Origin: CAVWCW01 sp963753615
GTDB lineage: Bacteria > Pseudomonadota > Gammaproteobacteria > Chromatiales > Chromatiaceae
Length of the DNA: 64,000 nucleotides
Direction of reading: 5' to 3'
Assembly (NCBI GenBank): GCA_963753615.1
Contig: CAVWCW010000002.1
Span: 186,001 to 250,000 of the forward strand
The notes beneath the pieces are model-generated. The model saw only the letters and a program-made list of their open reading frames with translations. It was not told the DNA's origin and made no database searches. This document shows, one piece after another, positions 46,008 to 55,584 of this stretch; within the stretch, counting starts at the first letter, position 1; the number at the start of each line of letters is the position of its first letter. The translations under genes were made by a program, and so were the position numbers.

Positions 46008-46934
46008 ATGGCCGCCGACAGGGGACGCCAGGCCGGCATCGCTCTGGTCGTCGTGATGTGGGCCCTGCTGTTGTTGGCGACTATCGCCGCGGCGGTGACC
46101 GCCGTGCACCGCACCGAAATCGCCCTCAGCAACAACCTGCTCGATCAGGTCCGCGGTCGGGCGCTGGGCGAGGCTGGGGTATACTACGCAATCAGCCGTT
46201 TGCTGAGCGACGGCACGCTGCCGGAATCTGAGCGCTTTCCAGTCGACGGCAGCCTGCAGAGGTGGTTCTTCGAAGGTCTGGAACTGCGGATCTCGGTGTC
46301 GGGCGAGAGCGGGCGGGTGGATCTGAACGCGGCTCAACCGGAGCTGCTCAAGCTTCTGTTGGAGGCGGCCGGTGCCGAACCGGATCAGGTAGATGACCTG
46401 GCCGGGGCGATCCAGGATTGGCGAGATACCGATTCGAACACCCAGGTCAACGGCGCGGAAGACCCGGACTACCGCGCCGCGGGAATGCTTTACGGCGCCA
46501 AGGATGAACCCTTTTCCAGCGTGGAGGAGTTGCGCCAGGTGCTGGGGATGACCCCGGAACTCTACCGCGCACTGGCCCCAGCGTTGACTGTCTATTCGGG
46601 CCGCAGTACAGTCAATCCCATTTTTGCGCCGCGCCTGGTGTTGATGGCGGTGTTGGAACTGCCCGAGACGCAGATCGACGAATACCTGGATGCCAAGGCT
46701 CGGGGTGAGGCAGACGACGGCGAGTTGTTGCCGCCGGGCGCCAGCAGCCAGCTGGTGCAGCAGGGAGACGACTCGGTACACCGTATTCACGTCGAAGTGC
46801 CGGTGCGCGAAGACCAGCTGTTTGCCCTGGAAGCCGTAGTGAGCGCCGGCCGGGGCAATTTTCAGATTCTGGCCTGGGAGCTCAGTCTCCCTGTGTCCGA
46901 GCACGAGCCGCAGGGCAGCGAGGCGGGATCTTGA
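46008..46934 (+). CDS. gspK: Minor pseudopilin GspK
   Basis: The 308-residue protein has a prepilin-like start (AGIALVVVMWALLLLATIAA), where the cleavage residue is followed by Ile and the +5 Glu is absent, as expected for GspK. The large globular insertion is typical (VDLNAAQPELLKLLL, IQDWRDTDSNTQVNGAEDPDY). It caps the pseudopilus tip. Confidence 0.9.
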   Translation: MAADRGRQAGIALVVVMWALLLLATIAAAVTAVHRTEIALSNNLLDQVRGRALGEAGVYYAISRLLSDGTLPESERFPVDGSLQRWFFEGLELRISVSGESGRVDLNAAQPELLKLLLEAAGAEPDQVDDLAGAIQDWRDTDSNTQVNGAEDPDYRAAGMLYGAKDEPFSSVEELRQVLGMTPELYRALAPALTVYSGRSTVNPIFAPRLVLMAVLELPETQIDEYLDAKARGEADDGELLPPGASSQLVQQGDDSVHRIHVEVPVREDQLFALEAVVSAGRGNFQILAWELSLPVSEHEPQGSEAGS

Positions 46935-46967
46935 CGCGCCGGCCGGGCTAAACCGTAAGGAACCAAA

Positions 46968-48056
46968 TTGCGATCGCTCAGTCTTCCCAAACTCGGCTTA
47001 GGTTCGAAAACGGAGACGCTGACCGAGCCTGTGCAGGCCTGGTGGAACAGCCTTCGCGGCTGCCTGCCGCCGGCTCTGCGCCGCCTGCTTAGCGAGGACC
47101 TGTGCCGGATTCGCATTGAACCCTGCGCGGGCGGGTATCGGCTGCTCCAAGAGACCGGTGCCGAAGCGGTGCCTCTGGGCGAGTTTCCCGCAGAGTCCCT
47201 CGGCGATGCCCGCAGCCTGGTGGCCGGCATCAAGGCCGATCGCCGAGTCATCACGCTGACCCTGCCAGGGGATATGGTGCTGGAGCGCGACCTCAGCTTG
47301 CCCTCGGGGGTAGAGGAGAACTTGCGCCAGGTGCTGGGCTTCGAGCTCGACCGCCTTACCCCATTCGGAGCGGATCAGGCGTATTACGATTACCGGGTTC
47401 TGGGGCGGAGAGCGGCCAATCAAAAGCTAGACCTGCGTATCGTGGTGGCGCCCCGTGCCCGGGTCGAGCCCTGGTTGACCGCCCTATCGGCGGCCGGTCT
47501 GGAGCCGGCGGTGGTGGACCCGGCGGGGGTCTGGCCGCGGGCTAACCTGTTGCCGCCTGAGGTTCGTCCGCGCCAGGGTTGGTTGAGATCCAAGCTCAAC
47601 TGGCTGCTGATGCTGCTGCCCCTGGCGCTGCTGGTGGGTTTGCTGGTGGTGCCGATCTCCTACAAACGGGGTCTGGTCGAGCAGCTGGACCAGGAACTCA
47701 GGCAGGTGCGTAGCTCCGCCAACGAGACCCTGAGCCTTCGCGAAAAGCTGGAAAAGAACACACAGTCTGCCCTCTTCGTCGTGAATAAGCGCAGCACCAC
47801 CCCACCGGTGGTGGATGTACTGCAGGAGCTCACTGCCCTGATTCCGGACGACACCTGGGTTCAGCAGCTGGAGTTACGACAGGGCCAACTGCAGATTCGC
47901 GGTGAGTCGGCCCTCGCCACGGTGTTGCTGGAACGGTTGGAGGACTCGGCCATGTTCTCCGGCGTGGGGTTTCGCTCGCCCTTGGTGCAGGTGCCGGCCA
48001 AAACCATGGAACGCTTTCACATTGCCGCCGAAGTTGCGCCCAGGGTCAAGCCATGA
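46968..48056 (+). CDS. gspL: Type II secretion protein GspL (PilM/PilN-like)
   Basis: The 362-residue inner-membrane protein has an actin-like cytoplasmic domain of about 200 residues, one membrane helix (LNWLLMLLPLALLVGLLVVP) and a periplasmic PilN/ferredoxin-like domain. It recruits the GspE ATPase to the membrane with GspM. The TTG start at 46968 follows AAGGAACCAAA. It overlaps gspM by 4 bp. Confidence 0.87.
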   Translation: MRSLSLPKLGLGSKTETLTEPVQAWWNSLRGCLPPALRRLLSEDLCRIRIEPCAGGYRLLQETGAEAVPLGEFPAESLGDARSLVAGIKADRRVITLTLPGDMVLERDLSLPSGVEENLRQVLGFELDRLTPFGADQAYYDYRVLGRRAANQKLDLRIVVAPRARVEPWLTALSAAGLEPAVVDPAGVWPRANLLPPEVRPRQGWLRSKLNWLLMLLPLALLVGLLVVPISYKRGLVEQLDQELRQVRSSANETLSLREKLEKNTQSALFVVNKRSTTPPVVDVLQELTALIPDDTWVQQLELRQGQLQIRGESALATVLLERLEDSAMFSGVGFRSPLVQVPAKTMERFHIAAEVAPRVKP

Positions 48057-48649
48057 TTGAGGCGGTCAAACGCGCCAACCCCTGCTACCGGGCCTTTGGT
48101 ATCCTGCTGCTCCTGGTGTTGGGACTGAACCTGGCCATCACCTGGCCATGGTTGAACCTAAACGGCAAATACAACGAGACTTTGTCGGAGGTTACCGATC
48201 AGATCCGCCGGTTCCAGAACCTGCAGGCCCAGGCGCCGCAACTGGAGGCCCAGCTCAAGAGTTTGGATCGGGAGGTCGGAAGCGCTTCCTTCTACGTAAA
48301 CGCCGATACGCCCGCGCTGGCCGCCGCTGCGCTGCAGAAGCAGGTAAAGTCCGCGGTGGATGGAGCCGGCGGCAAGCTCACCAGCACTCAGAATCTGCCG
48401 CCGAAGGAGGAGGGCAATGCCCAGCGGGTGGCCATTCTGGTGCGTATGAGCGGGGATGTGGACGCCCTTTTCAAGGTTCTTTACGACTTGGAAGCGGCAT
48501 CGCCGCTGTTGTTCATCGATAACCTGACGGTGCGCAACCGGCCGGCCCCGCGCCGGCGCCGCAGCCGTCGGCCCCAGCCGGTCACCAACCAGTATTCGCT
48601 CGACATTTCCTTCGAGCTGACCGGCTATTTGCGGGAGAGCGATGCGTGA
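48053..48649 (+). CDS. gspM: Type II secretion protein GspM
   Basis: The 198-residue protein has one N-terminal membrane helix (FGILLLLVLGLNLAITWPWL), a coiled-coil and a ferredoxin-like domain typical of GspM. A basic, Pro/Arg-rich stretch (RPAPRRRRSRRPQP) lies near the C-terminus. It pairs with GspL. It overlaps both neighbours by 4 bp. Confidence 0.82.
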   Translation: MIEAVKRANPCYRAFGILLLLVLGLNLAITWPWLNLNGKYNETLSEVTDQIRRFQNLQAQAPQLEAQLKSLDREVGSASFYVNADTPALAAAALQKQVKSAVDGAGGKLTSTQNLPPKEEGNAQRVAILVRMSGDVDALFKVLYDLEAASPLLFIDNLTVRNRPAPRRRRSRRPQPVTNQYSLDISFELTGYLRESDA

Positions 48650-49230
48650 AGACCCTGCTCGCCCTGTTGTCACTGGTGCTGGCGCTGCTGTTCGTGGCAG
48701 AACTCTGGTGGTACCTGGGCCGGGATCGGCAGCTGGTCCCGCCGCCGCCCCGGGCTGCGGTGGCGGCGGCGCGAAAAACGGTGTTGCCGCCGAAAGCGGC
48801 CTTCAAGCTTCCGGACGAGGCGAGCTACGAGGATATACTGGAGCGCCCCCTGTTCGTGGAAGGCCGGCGCCCGCCCAGCGATGAGCCTCAGGCGGTGGAG
48901 ACGGCGCCGGCGCAGCAAGATCTGCCGCCGCCGAGACTGAGTTTGGTCGGGGTCTACACCACGCCTAAGGGAATGACTGCGCTGGTGCGCAATAACGTCA
49001 CCAGGGATACGGTGCGGGTGCGCCCTGGCGATCGCTTCGAGGGCTGGGAAGTAAGCGAGATCGACGCCCAGCGGCTGGTGTTGAAAAATCAGGGCGACCA
49101 GCAGGTGTTCGAACTGCGCGACTACAGCAAGCCGGCGCCGCCGCCGAAAAAGACGATCCCGAGCAGGGCCCGGGCCCGCACGCCGGCGCCCGCACGCCGG
49201 CTACCGCCGGCCCTTACCCGCAAAAAGTAA
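48646..49230 (+). CDS. Type II secretion protein of the GspC/GspN type
   Basis: The 194-residue protein has an N-terminal membrane helix and a periplasmic HR-like domain (LVGVYTTPKGMTALVRNN, VRPGDRFEGWEV, QRLVLKNQGDQQVFEL) that matches the HR region of GspC. There is no PDZ domain. It probably links the inner-membrane platform to the GspD secretin encoded next. The C-terminus is a Pro/Ala/Arg-rich tail. GTG 48646 overlaps gspM by 4 bp. Confidence 0.78.
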   Translation: MKTLLALLSLVLALLFVAELWWYLGRDRQLVPPPPRAAVAAARKTVLPPKAAFKLPDEASYEDILERPLFVEGRRPPSDEPQAVETAPAQQDLPPPRLSLVGVYTTPKGMTALVRNNVTRDTVRVRPGDRFEGWEVSEIDAQRLVLKNQGDQQVFELRDYSKPAPPPKKTIPSRARARTPAPARRLPPALTRKK

Positions 49231-49302
49231 GCGGACCGAGAACCCATGAATAGGTGTCAGAGCATGAATGCAGCATTGTCCCCATCGCCCCCGGAGGCGC
49301 CA

Positions 49303-51615
49303 ATGCGCGCCCAGGGCGCTCTACCCGGGGTGCCAGCCAAGTCCCTGGCCAGGTCGCGGCGCGGCGGGCTGTTGCGGGTGCTGGCGCTTGCACTGGCAAT
49401 GTTGCTGAGCTCTTGTGCGGGGAACCAGACCCAGCAGACGCCGCAGGGCTTGGGAACCATGGAAGAATTGTCGCAAGGTATGGAGGCGGCGGATCTCGCC
49501 GCCGAAACCCCGGTGCCGGCGCCCCAAGCGGTCCCGGCGGCCGCCACCCGGGTGATGGTTTACGATCCGCAGGAATTGTGGACGATCGCGGCCGGGCAGG
49601 GGCGGGGCTCCCCAGGCGAGGCAGCGCAACAGGCGCTCGGGGATCTGGAGCAGGGGATCGCCCCGGAGTCCGGGGGCCAGGGCTGGGAAGTCAAAGGCAG
49701 CGGGCAGTTCATAAGGTCCCTGGAGTCCGCCGCCGTGGCGCCGGAGGCGGGAGAGATCACCCTGAATTTCGAAAACACCGACATCCGCGAGGTGGTGAAG
49801 GTTGTGCTGGGGGATCTGCTCGACATCAACTATATCCTCGACCCCGGGGTAAAAGGCGGCGCTACCTTGCAGACCGGCAGGCCGCTGCGTCGGGACGACT
49901 TGTTGCCGACCCTGGAGACCCTGTTGCGTATGAACGGGGCCGCTCTGGTCATGGTGGATGGCATCTACCGGGTGTTGCCGGCGGCCCAGGCAGTGCGTGG
50001 CACCCTCGTCCCCCAACTCGGCGACCGCCGTAAGCCCTTGCCCACCGGCTACAACCTGCAGGTGGTGCCGCTGCGTTATATCTCGGTAGTCGAAATGGCC
50101 AAGATTCTGGAGCCCCTGGCCCAGGAGTCCAGTGTGGTGCGGGTCGACACCGCGCGTAATCTGTTGGTGTTGGCGGGCACTGCGCAGGAAATCCAGTTGT
50201 TGTTGGAGACCATCGATGTGTTCGATGTGCACTGGATTCGGGGCCTGTCGGTGGGTTTCTTCCCGCTCGACAATGTAGAGGCGGGGGATATCCTGCAAGA
50301 CCTGGAAGCGGTATTCGGCGCCGATGCCGAAGGGCCGCTTGCGGGCGTGTTGCGGGTAGTTCCCATTTCCTCGGCCAACGGCCTGCTGGCGGTGACGCAG
50401 AACCCGGAATATCTCAAGGAGGTCGGCAAGTGGATCCGGCGTCTGGACGAGGCAGGGGCCACCGGCAGCGCCGCCAAGCGGTTGTTCGTTTACCGGGTCC
50501 GTAACGGCGACGCGGCCGAGATGGCGGCCCTGCTGACCGAGCTGTTCGCCACCGATGTTACCGCCTCCCGCGGCGTGGCTTCCGCCGCCAGCGTGGCGCC
50601 CGGCAGGACCCCGACCACCCTGCGGACCAGCGACAATAGGGCCCAGGAGACGCCGGCGGCCAGGACCACGACGCAGCCCGTGGTGGCCACTCTCTCGGAA
50701 GAGTCGGGCAGGCTCAGTAACGAGATCAAGGTGGTGGCCGACGAGGCCAATAACTCGTTGCTGATCTTGGCCACCCCATCCGATTACGAAAAGGTCCGCA
50801 ACGCCCTGGAGCGGCTGGACATCGTGCCCTTGCAGGTACTGATCGAGGCGACCATCATCGAGGTCGATCTCGTGGACGACTTCCAATTCGGCTTGCAGTG
50901 GTATTTCAGCCAGTATTACGGGAAAGGCTACACGGGCACCTCGGCCCTCACCAACGATTCCGGCGGCATACCGGGCGAAGGCCCTCAATTTAATCCCGGA
51001 GGCTTCGCCTGGACCCTGTTGAGCGGCAGCGGGCAGGTGAAGGCGGTCCTGACAGCGCTGGCGGAAGATTCCCTGGCCAATGTGCTGTCGTCGCCGTCAG
51101 TGATGGTGCTCGACAATCAGTCGGCGCGCATCCAGGTCGGTGATCAGGTCGCCATCCCGACCCAGGCCCTCACCGATACCACCTCCACCAACATCACCAA
51201 CTCGATTGAATATCGGGATACCGGCATCGTGCTTTCGGTCACCCCCAGGGTCAATCCCGGCGGTCTGGTGTTGATGGAGATCGAGCAGGAGGTGAGTAAT
51301 GTCAAGGACGGCAGCGATCCCGACAAACCGACGATTTCGACTCGTAATATCTCCAGTTCGATCGCCGTAGACAGCGGAAAGACGGTGGTGCTGGGCGGTC
51401 TGATTCGGGACGAGAAGAACACGGGCAAAGAGGGAATCCCCGGCCTCTACAAGATACCGGTCCTCGGTTGGGCCTTCGGTACCCAGAATGAGCGCACGCG
51501 GCGCACCGAGTTGGTGATCATGCTGACGCCGCGGGTGATCGCCAACGCCGCCGACGCGCAGGACGTGGTAGACGACTTCCGCATCCGTCTAAAGGGGCTG
51601 GAAGGCGCCTTCTGA
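49303..51615 (+). CDS. gspD: Type II secretion secretin GspD
   Basis: This 770-residue outer-membrane secretin forms the exit channel. ATG 49303 is chosen because GGAGG lies just upstream and the protein then has a lipoprotein signal ending LLSSC (Cys38). Domains in order are N0 (ITLNFENTDIREVVKVVLGD), N1-N3 repeats (VVPLRYISVVEMAKIL, VYRVRNGDAAEMAALL), and the secretin core with NVLSSPSVMVLDNQSARIQVG and the C-terminal GGLIRDEKNTGKEGIPGLYK. A second start at 49246 would add an unlikely 19 residues. An N-terminal lipid may replace a pilotin. Confidence 0.92.
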   Translation: MRAQGALPGVPAKSLARSRRGGLLRVLALALAMLLSSCAGNQTQQTPQGLGTMEELSQGMEAADLAAETPVPAPQAVPAAATRVMVYDPQELWTIAAGQGRGSPGEAAQQALGDLEQGIAPESGGQGWEVKGSGQFIRSLESAAVAPEAGEITLNFENTDIREVVKVVLGDLLDINYILDPGVKGGATLQTGRPLRRDDLLPTLETLLRMNGAALVMVDGIYRVLPAAQAVRGTLVPQLGDRRKPLPTGYNLQVVPLRYISVVEMAKILEPLAQESSVVRVDTARNLLVLAGTAQEIQLLLETIDVFDVHWIRGLSVGFFPLDNVEAGDILQDLEAVFGADAEGPLAGVLRVVPISSANGLLAVTQNPEYLKEVGKWIRRLDEAGATGSAAKRLFVYRVRNGDAAEMAALLTELFATDVTASRGVASAASVAPGRTPTTLRTSDNRAQETPAARTTTQPVVATLSEESGRLSNEIKVVADEANNSLLILATPSDYEKVRNALERLDIVPLQVLIEATIIEVDLVDDFQFGLQWYFSQYYGKGYTGTSALTNDSGGIPGEGPQFNPGGFAWTLLSGSGQVKAVLTALAEDSLANVLSSPSVMVLDNQSARIQVGDQVAIPTQALTDTTSTNITNSIEYRDTGIVLSVTPRVNPGGLVLMEIEQEVSNVKDGSDPDKPTISTRNISSSIAVDSGKTVVLGGLIRDEKNTGKEGIPGLYKIPVLGWAFGTQNERTRRTELVIMLTPRVIANAADAQDVVDDFRIRLKGLEGAF

Positions 51616-51618
51616 ACC

Positions 51619-51649
51619 AGGCCTGGGCTGGTGCTTCCGGCCCAAGCCT
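51619..51649 (+). terminator. Hairpin after the secretin gene
   Basis: AGGCCTGGGC (51619-51628) pairs with GCCCAAGCCT (51640-51649), 9 of 10 positions, right after the gspD stop codon. There is no long T run. It probably ends or attenuates transcription of the gsp operon. Confidence 0.4.
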
Positions 51650-51724
51650 TCCCCGCACGGGGAACGCTGCCGCCCGGCTTTTCCCTGGCGGAACCCTCAG
51701 TCTTTGCCTAGAGTTTTATAGAGC

Positions 51725-51744
51725 GATCCCCCGGCCGGGGGATC
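51725..51744. promoter_or_regulatory. Perfect 20-bp palindrome before malate synthase
   Basis: GATCCCCCGGCCGGGGGATC is a perfect 20-bp palindrome 26 bp before the malate synthase ATG and just after a TTTTATAGAG patch. It could be an operator or an mRNA hairpin in the 5' leader. The AAGGGGGAG ribosome site follows it, so a hairpin could affect translation. The function is unknown. Confidence 0.45.
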
Positions 51745-51770
51745 CAGGCGGAGCAAGGGGGAGCGTATCG

Positions 51771-53366
51771 ATGAGTCCCGTCCAATCCACCAGCGGTTAC
51801 CAGGTCCCCGGCGGTATCCGGGGCTACGAAGAACTGCTCACGCCTTCGGCGCTGCATTTCCTCCAGCAGTTGCATGAGCGCTTTTCCGACCAGGTAGCCG
51901 CGTTGCTGGAGGCGCGCCGGGAGCGCCAGGCCGGTTTCGACGCAGGTGAACTACCCGGCTTTCTGCCGGAGACGGCCGAGCTGCGGGCTGCCGACTGGCG
52001 GGTGGCTCCGATCCCCCTGGACCTGCTTGACCGCCGGGTCGAGATCACAGGCCCGGTGGAGCGCAAAATGGTCATCAATGCGCTCAACTCCGGGGCCCGG
52101 GTCTTTATGGCTGACTTCGAGGACGCCCATTCCCCCACCTGGGCAGGAACCCTCGAAGGCCAGCTCAACCTGTTCGAGGCGGTGCGCGGCGAGATGGAAT
52201 TTGTCTCGCCCGAGGGCAAGACCTACCGCCTTGGCCCGAATCCGGCCACCCTGATGGTCCGGCCTCGTGGCTGGCATCTGCCCGAGCGCCACCTGCTGGT
52301 GCATGGGGCGCCCATTCCGGCGTCTCTGTTCGATTTCGGCCTGTTCTTTTTCCACAATGCCCTGGCGCTGCTGGAACGTGGCAGCGGCCCCTACTTCTAC
52401 CTGCCAAAGTTGCAGGGGCACTTGGAGGCGCGGTTGTGGAATCAGGTGTTCGAGTTCGCCCAGGACCAGCTGGCCATTCCCCGCGGCAGCATTCGCGCCA
52501 CGGTGCTGATCGAGACCCTGCCGGCGGCTTTCGAGATGGACGAGGTTCTTTACGAACTGCGCGACCATATCGCCGGGTTGAACTGCGGGCGCTGGGACTA
52601 TATTTTCAGTTATATCAAAACCTTCCGTAATCATCCGGAGCGCGTGTTGCCGGACCGCGCCAGCGTCGGCATGGACCGGCACTTTCTGCACAGCTATTCC
52701 CGACTTCTGATCCGTACCTGCCATCGCCGCGGCGCCTTCGCTATGGGCGGTATGGCCGCTCAGATCCCGATCAAGGGCGATCTGGCCGCCAACGAGGCGG
52801 CTAACGCCAAGGTGCTGGCGGACAAAGAACGCGAGGCGGGCGACGGCCACGACGGCACCTGGGTGGCCCACCCGGGGTTGGTACCCTTGGCCTTTCAGGT
52901 TTTCGATCAGCATATGCATGGCCCCAACCAGCTCGAGCGCTTGCACCAGGACTTCGAGATGGGCGCCGCCGACTTGCTTCTCCATCCCAAGGGCAGCATC
53001 ACCGAGGCCGGCCTGCGCAACAACCTGTATGTGGCGGTGCGCTATCTGGCTGCCTGGCTGGAGGGGCGCGGCGCGGTGCCGATCCACAATCTTATGGAGG
53101 ATGCCGCCACCGCCGAGATTGCCCGTTCCCAGGTCTGGCAGTGGATTCGCCATCCTGCCGGGGTACTGGACGATGGCCGTCGTATCGACCGCGCCTTGGT
53201 GCGCCGCCTGCTGGGCGAGGAACAGGCGCGCATCCGCGACGACCTGGGGACGGCGGCTTACGAGGGTGGCCCCTATGTCCTCGCCGGAGAACTGGTGGAG
53301 CAGGTCATTTCCGACGAAGAGCTGGTCGAATTTCTCACCCTTGTCGCCTATGATCATTTGAATTGA
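51771..53366 (+). CDS. aceB: Malate synthase A
   Basis: This 531-residue glyoxylate-cycle enzyme condenses acetyl-CoA and glyoxylate to malate. It shows MVINALNSGARVFMADFEDA (the Mg/substrate segment), LPKLQGHLEARLWNQVF, IRATVLIETLPAAFEMDEVLYE and GRWDYIFSYIK, all strongly conserved in isoform A. ATG 51771 follows AAGGGGGAGCG. No isocitrate lyase is in the window. It lies upstream of lutABC with a 38-bp gap, so glyoxylate may come from glycolate or other hydroxy acids. Confidence 0.95.
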   Translation: MSPVQSTSGYQVPGGIRGYEELLTPSALHFLQQLHERFSDQVAALLEARRERQAGFDAGELPGFLPETAELRAADWRVAPIPLDLLDRRVEITGPVERKMVINALNSGARVFMADFEDAHSPTWAGTLEGQLNLFEAVRGEMEFVSPEGKTYRLGPNPATLMVRPRGWHLPERHLLVHGAPIPASLFDFGLFFFHNALALLERGSGPYFYLPKLQGHLEARLWNQVFEFAQDQLAIPRGSIRATVLIETLPAAFEMDEVLYELRDHIAGLNCGRWDYIFSYIKTFRNHPERVLPDRASVGMDRHFLHSYSRLLIRTCHRRGAFAMGGMAAQIPIKGDLAANEAANAKVLADKEREAGDGHDGTWVAHPGLVPLAFQVFDQHMHGPNQLERLHQDFEMGAADLLLHPKGSITEAGLRNNLYVAVRYLAAWLEGRGAVPIHNLMEDAATAEIARSQVWQWIRHPAGVLDDGRRIDRALVRRLLGEEQARIRDDLGTAAYEGGPYVLAGELVEQVISDEELVEFLTLVAYDHLN

Positions 53367-53404
53367 GGCCGTCGGCCTCGCCGCCACCGGATCCAGCCGC
53401 AGCC

Positions 53405-54160
53405 ATGCGAGTCGCCCTGTTCGTCACCTGTCTGGTGGACTTCTTCCGCCCCAGCGTCGGTTTTTCCTCGGTCGAGCTGTTGCGCCGGGGAGGCTGCGAA
53501 GTTGAAGTGCCCGCCGCCCAGAGCTGCTGCGGCCAGCCCGCCTTCAACAACGGCGACCTGGAATCTGCCCGAGGCGTCGCCCGCCAGGTGATCCAGGCCT
53601 TCGCCGGCTTCGATTTCGTAATCATCCCCTCCGGTTCCTGCGGCGGCATGCTGGTGCGGCATTATCCGGAACTGTTCGCCGACGATCCTGAATGGCAGCC
53701 CCAGGCCCTGGAACTGGCGGGCCGCTGCCGGGAGCTGGTGGACTTTCTCTCGGAACTGGATCGGGCCGGGCTGGTGGATGCCGACTACCCGGGAAGGGCC
53801 GCCTACCATGATTCCTGCTCGGGCCTGCGCGAGCTGGGACTGCATGAACAGCCGCGGCAGCTGTTGGCTCAGGTGCGGGGACTGACGCTGTGCGAGTTGG
53901 CGGATGCGCAGACTTGCTGCGGTTTCGGCGGCACCTTTTGCGTTAAATACCCCGACATCTCGGGGCGGATGGTGAACGACAAAGTCGATGCCATCCAGGC
54001 CAGCGGCGCCGATACCCTGCTGGCGGGCGATCTCGGCTGCCTGTTGAACATCTCCGGGCGTTTGCGCCGGCGCGGGTTGCGGATCAAGGTATTCCACATT
54101 GCCGAGGTGCTGGCGGGGATGGCGAAGGGTTCGGGCATCGGCGGGGAACCGGCGGTATGA
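53405..54160 (+). CDS. lutA: Lactate utilisation Fe-S protein LutA (LldE)
   Basis: The 251-residue protein has the two cysteine-rich CCG motifs that bind [4Fe-4S] clusters: QSCCGQPAFNNG and QTCCGFGGTFCVKYP, with conserved CLVDFFRP and IPSGSCGGM segments. It is a subunit of the LutABC L-lactate oxidation complex, and the same family includes glycolate oxidase subunit GlcF partners. ATG 53405 is chosen as the family's usual start. It overlaps lutB by 4 bp. Confidence 0.9.
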   Translation: MRVALFVTCLVDFFRPSVGFSSVELLRRGGCEVEVPAAQSCCGQPAFNNGDLESARGVARQVIQAFAGFDFVIIPSGSCGGMLVRHYPELFADDPEWQPQALELAGRCRELVDFLSELDRAGLVDADYPGRAAYHDSCSGLRELGLHEQPRQLLAQVRGLTLCELADAQTCCGFGGTFCVKYPDISGRMVNDKVDAIQASGADTLLAGDLGCLLNISGRLRRRGLRIKVFHIAEVLAGMAKGSGIGGEPAV

Positions 54161-55584
54161 AGCCCAGCAGCCGAAACTTCAGTGCCAATGCCCGCGCCGC
54201 CCTGCACGACCGGGTCCTGCAGCAGGCCCTCGGTAAGGCCCGCTCCGGCTTTGTAGACAGGCGTAGGGCGGCGGTCCAGGCCCTGCCCGAGTTCGACCGC
54301 CTGAAGCAGGCGGGTCGGGAGATCAAGGAGCATACTCTGGCCCATCTGGACCTCTATCTGGAGCGCTTCGAGGCCCAGGTGCAGGCCCAGGGCGGCGAGG
54401 TACACTGGGCCCGGGACGGGGCCGAGGCGCGCACCATCCTAGTGGAGTTATGCCGCCAAGCCGGGGCCCGGCGCATCACCAAGGGCAAATCCATGGTGGG
54501 GGAGGAGATCGGCCTCAACCAGGCCCTGGAGCAGGCCGGCTTGGAGGTGATCGAGACCGATCTCGGCGAGTACATCATCCAGCTGGCCGAAGAGCCCCCC
54601 AGCCATATCATCGCCCCGGCGGTGCACAAGAGCCGGGAACAGATCGCCGCCTTGTTCCACGAGCACCACAGAAAATACGGCCTGGAGGCCCCCTTGGAGA
54701 CCATCCCGGCGATTGTCGACGAGGCCCGACAGGTGCTGCGTGAAGCCTTCCTGGGAGCCGATCTCGGCATTACCGGCGCCAACTTCCTGGTCGCCGATAC
54801 CGGCTCGGCGATCATCGTCACCAACGAGGGTAACGGCGATCTCACCGCCAGCCTGCCCCGGACCCATATCGTGCTGGCCAGCATCGAGAAGCTGGTGCCG
54901 ACCCTGGAGGACGCCTCGGTGCTGCTGCGTCTGCTGGCCCGCAGCGCCACCGGCCAGGAGATCACCAGCTACACGACCCTGTTTACCGGTCCACGCCGCG
55001 ACGCTGACGGGGCCGGCCCCGAGCACTACCATCTGGTGCTGCTGGACAACGGCCGCAGCGAGATGCTGGGCGGAGAGCTGCGGGACATGCTGCGCTGCAT
55101 CCGTTGCGGCGCCTGTCTCAACCACTGCCCGGTCTACAGCGCGGTTGGCGGCCACGCCTACGGGTGGGTCTATCCCGGTCCGATGGGTGCGGTGCTCACG
55201 CCCCAATTCATCGGTCTGGAGCAGGCCGGCGACCTGCCCAATGCCTCCAGCCTGTGCGGGCGCTGCGAGGAGGTCTGTCCCATGTCGATCCCGCTGCCGG
55301 AGTTGCTGCGGCGCCAGCGGGTGCGCCAGTACCGGGCCGGGCTGGGACACAAACGGGCTCGCTGGGCCCTGGCTCTGTGGGCGGCCCTGGCCCGCCGGCC
55401 GCGGCTCTACCAGACCTTGACCCGGCCTGCCGCTTGGCTGCTGGCAAAACTCGCGGGCCGCGACGGCCGCTTGAGGCGCTTGCCCCTGCTCGGGGGATGG
55501 ACCTCGGTGCGCGACCTGCCGGCACCCCAAGGCCATACGTTCCAGCAGCAATGGCAGGCCCGACAACGAAGCGTAGATCAATGA
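54157..55584 (+). CDS. lutB: Lactate utilisation Fe-S protein LutB (LldF)
   Basis: The 475-residue protein has an N-terminal LUD/DUF162 domain (ITKGKSMVGEEIGLNQALE, ADTGSAIIVTNEGNGDL) and two [4Fe-4S] ferredoxin motifs, CIRCGACLNHCP (Cys314/317/320/324) and CGRCEEVCP (Cys367/370/374). A short C-terminal domain follows. It passes electrons from lactate or a related hydroxy acid. It overlaps both neighbours by 4 bp. Confidence 0.93.
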   Translation: MKPSSRNFSANARAALHDRVLQQALGKARSGFVDRRRAAVQALPEFDRLKQAGREIKEHTLAHLDLYLERFEAQVQAQGGEVHWARDGAEARTILVELCRQAGARRITKGKSMVGEEIGLNQALEQAGLEVIETDLGEYIIQLAEEPPSHIIAPAVHKSREQIAALFHEHHRKYGLEAPLETIPAIVDEARQVLREAFLGADLGITGANFLVADTGSAIIVTNEGNGDLTASLPRTHIVLASIEKLVPTLEDASVLLRLLARSATGQEITSYTTLFTGPRRDADGAGPEHYHLVLLDNGRSEMLGGELRDMLRCIRCGACLNHCPVYSAVGGHAYGWVYPGPMGAVLTPQFIGLEQAGDLPNASSLCGRCEEVCPMSIPLPELLRRQRVRQYRAGLGHKRARWALALWAALARRPRLYQTLTRPAAWLLAKLAGRDGRLRRLPLLGGWTSVRDLPAPQGHTFQQQWQARQRSVDQ

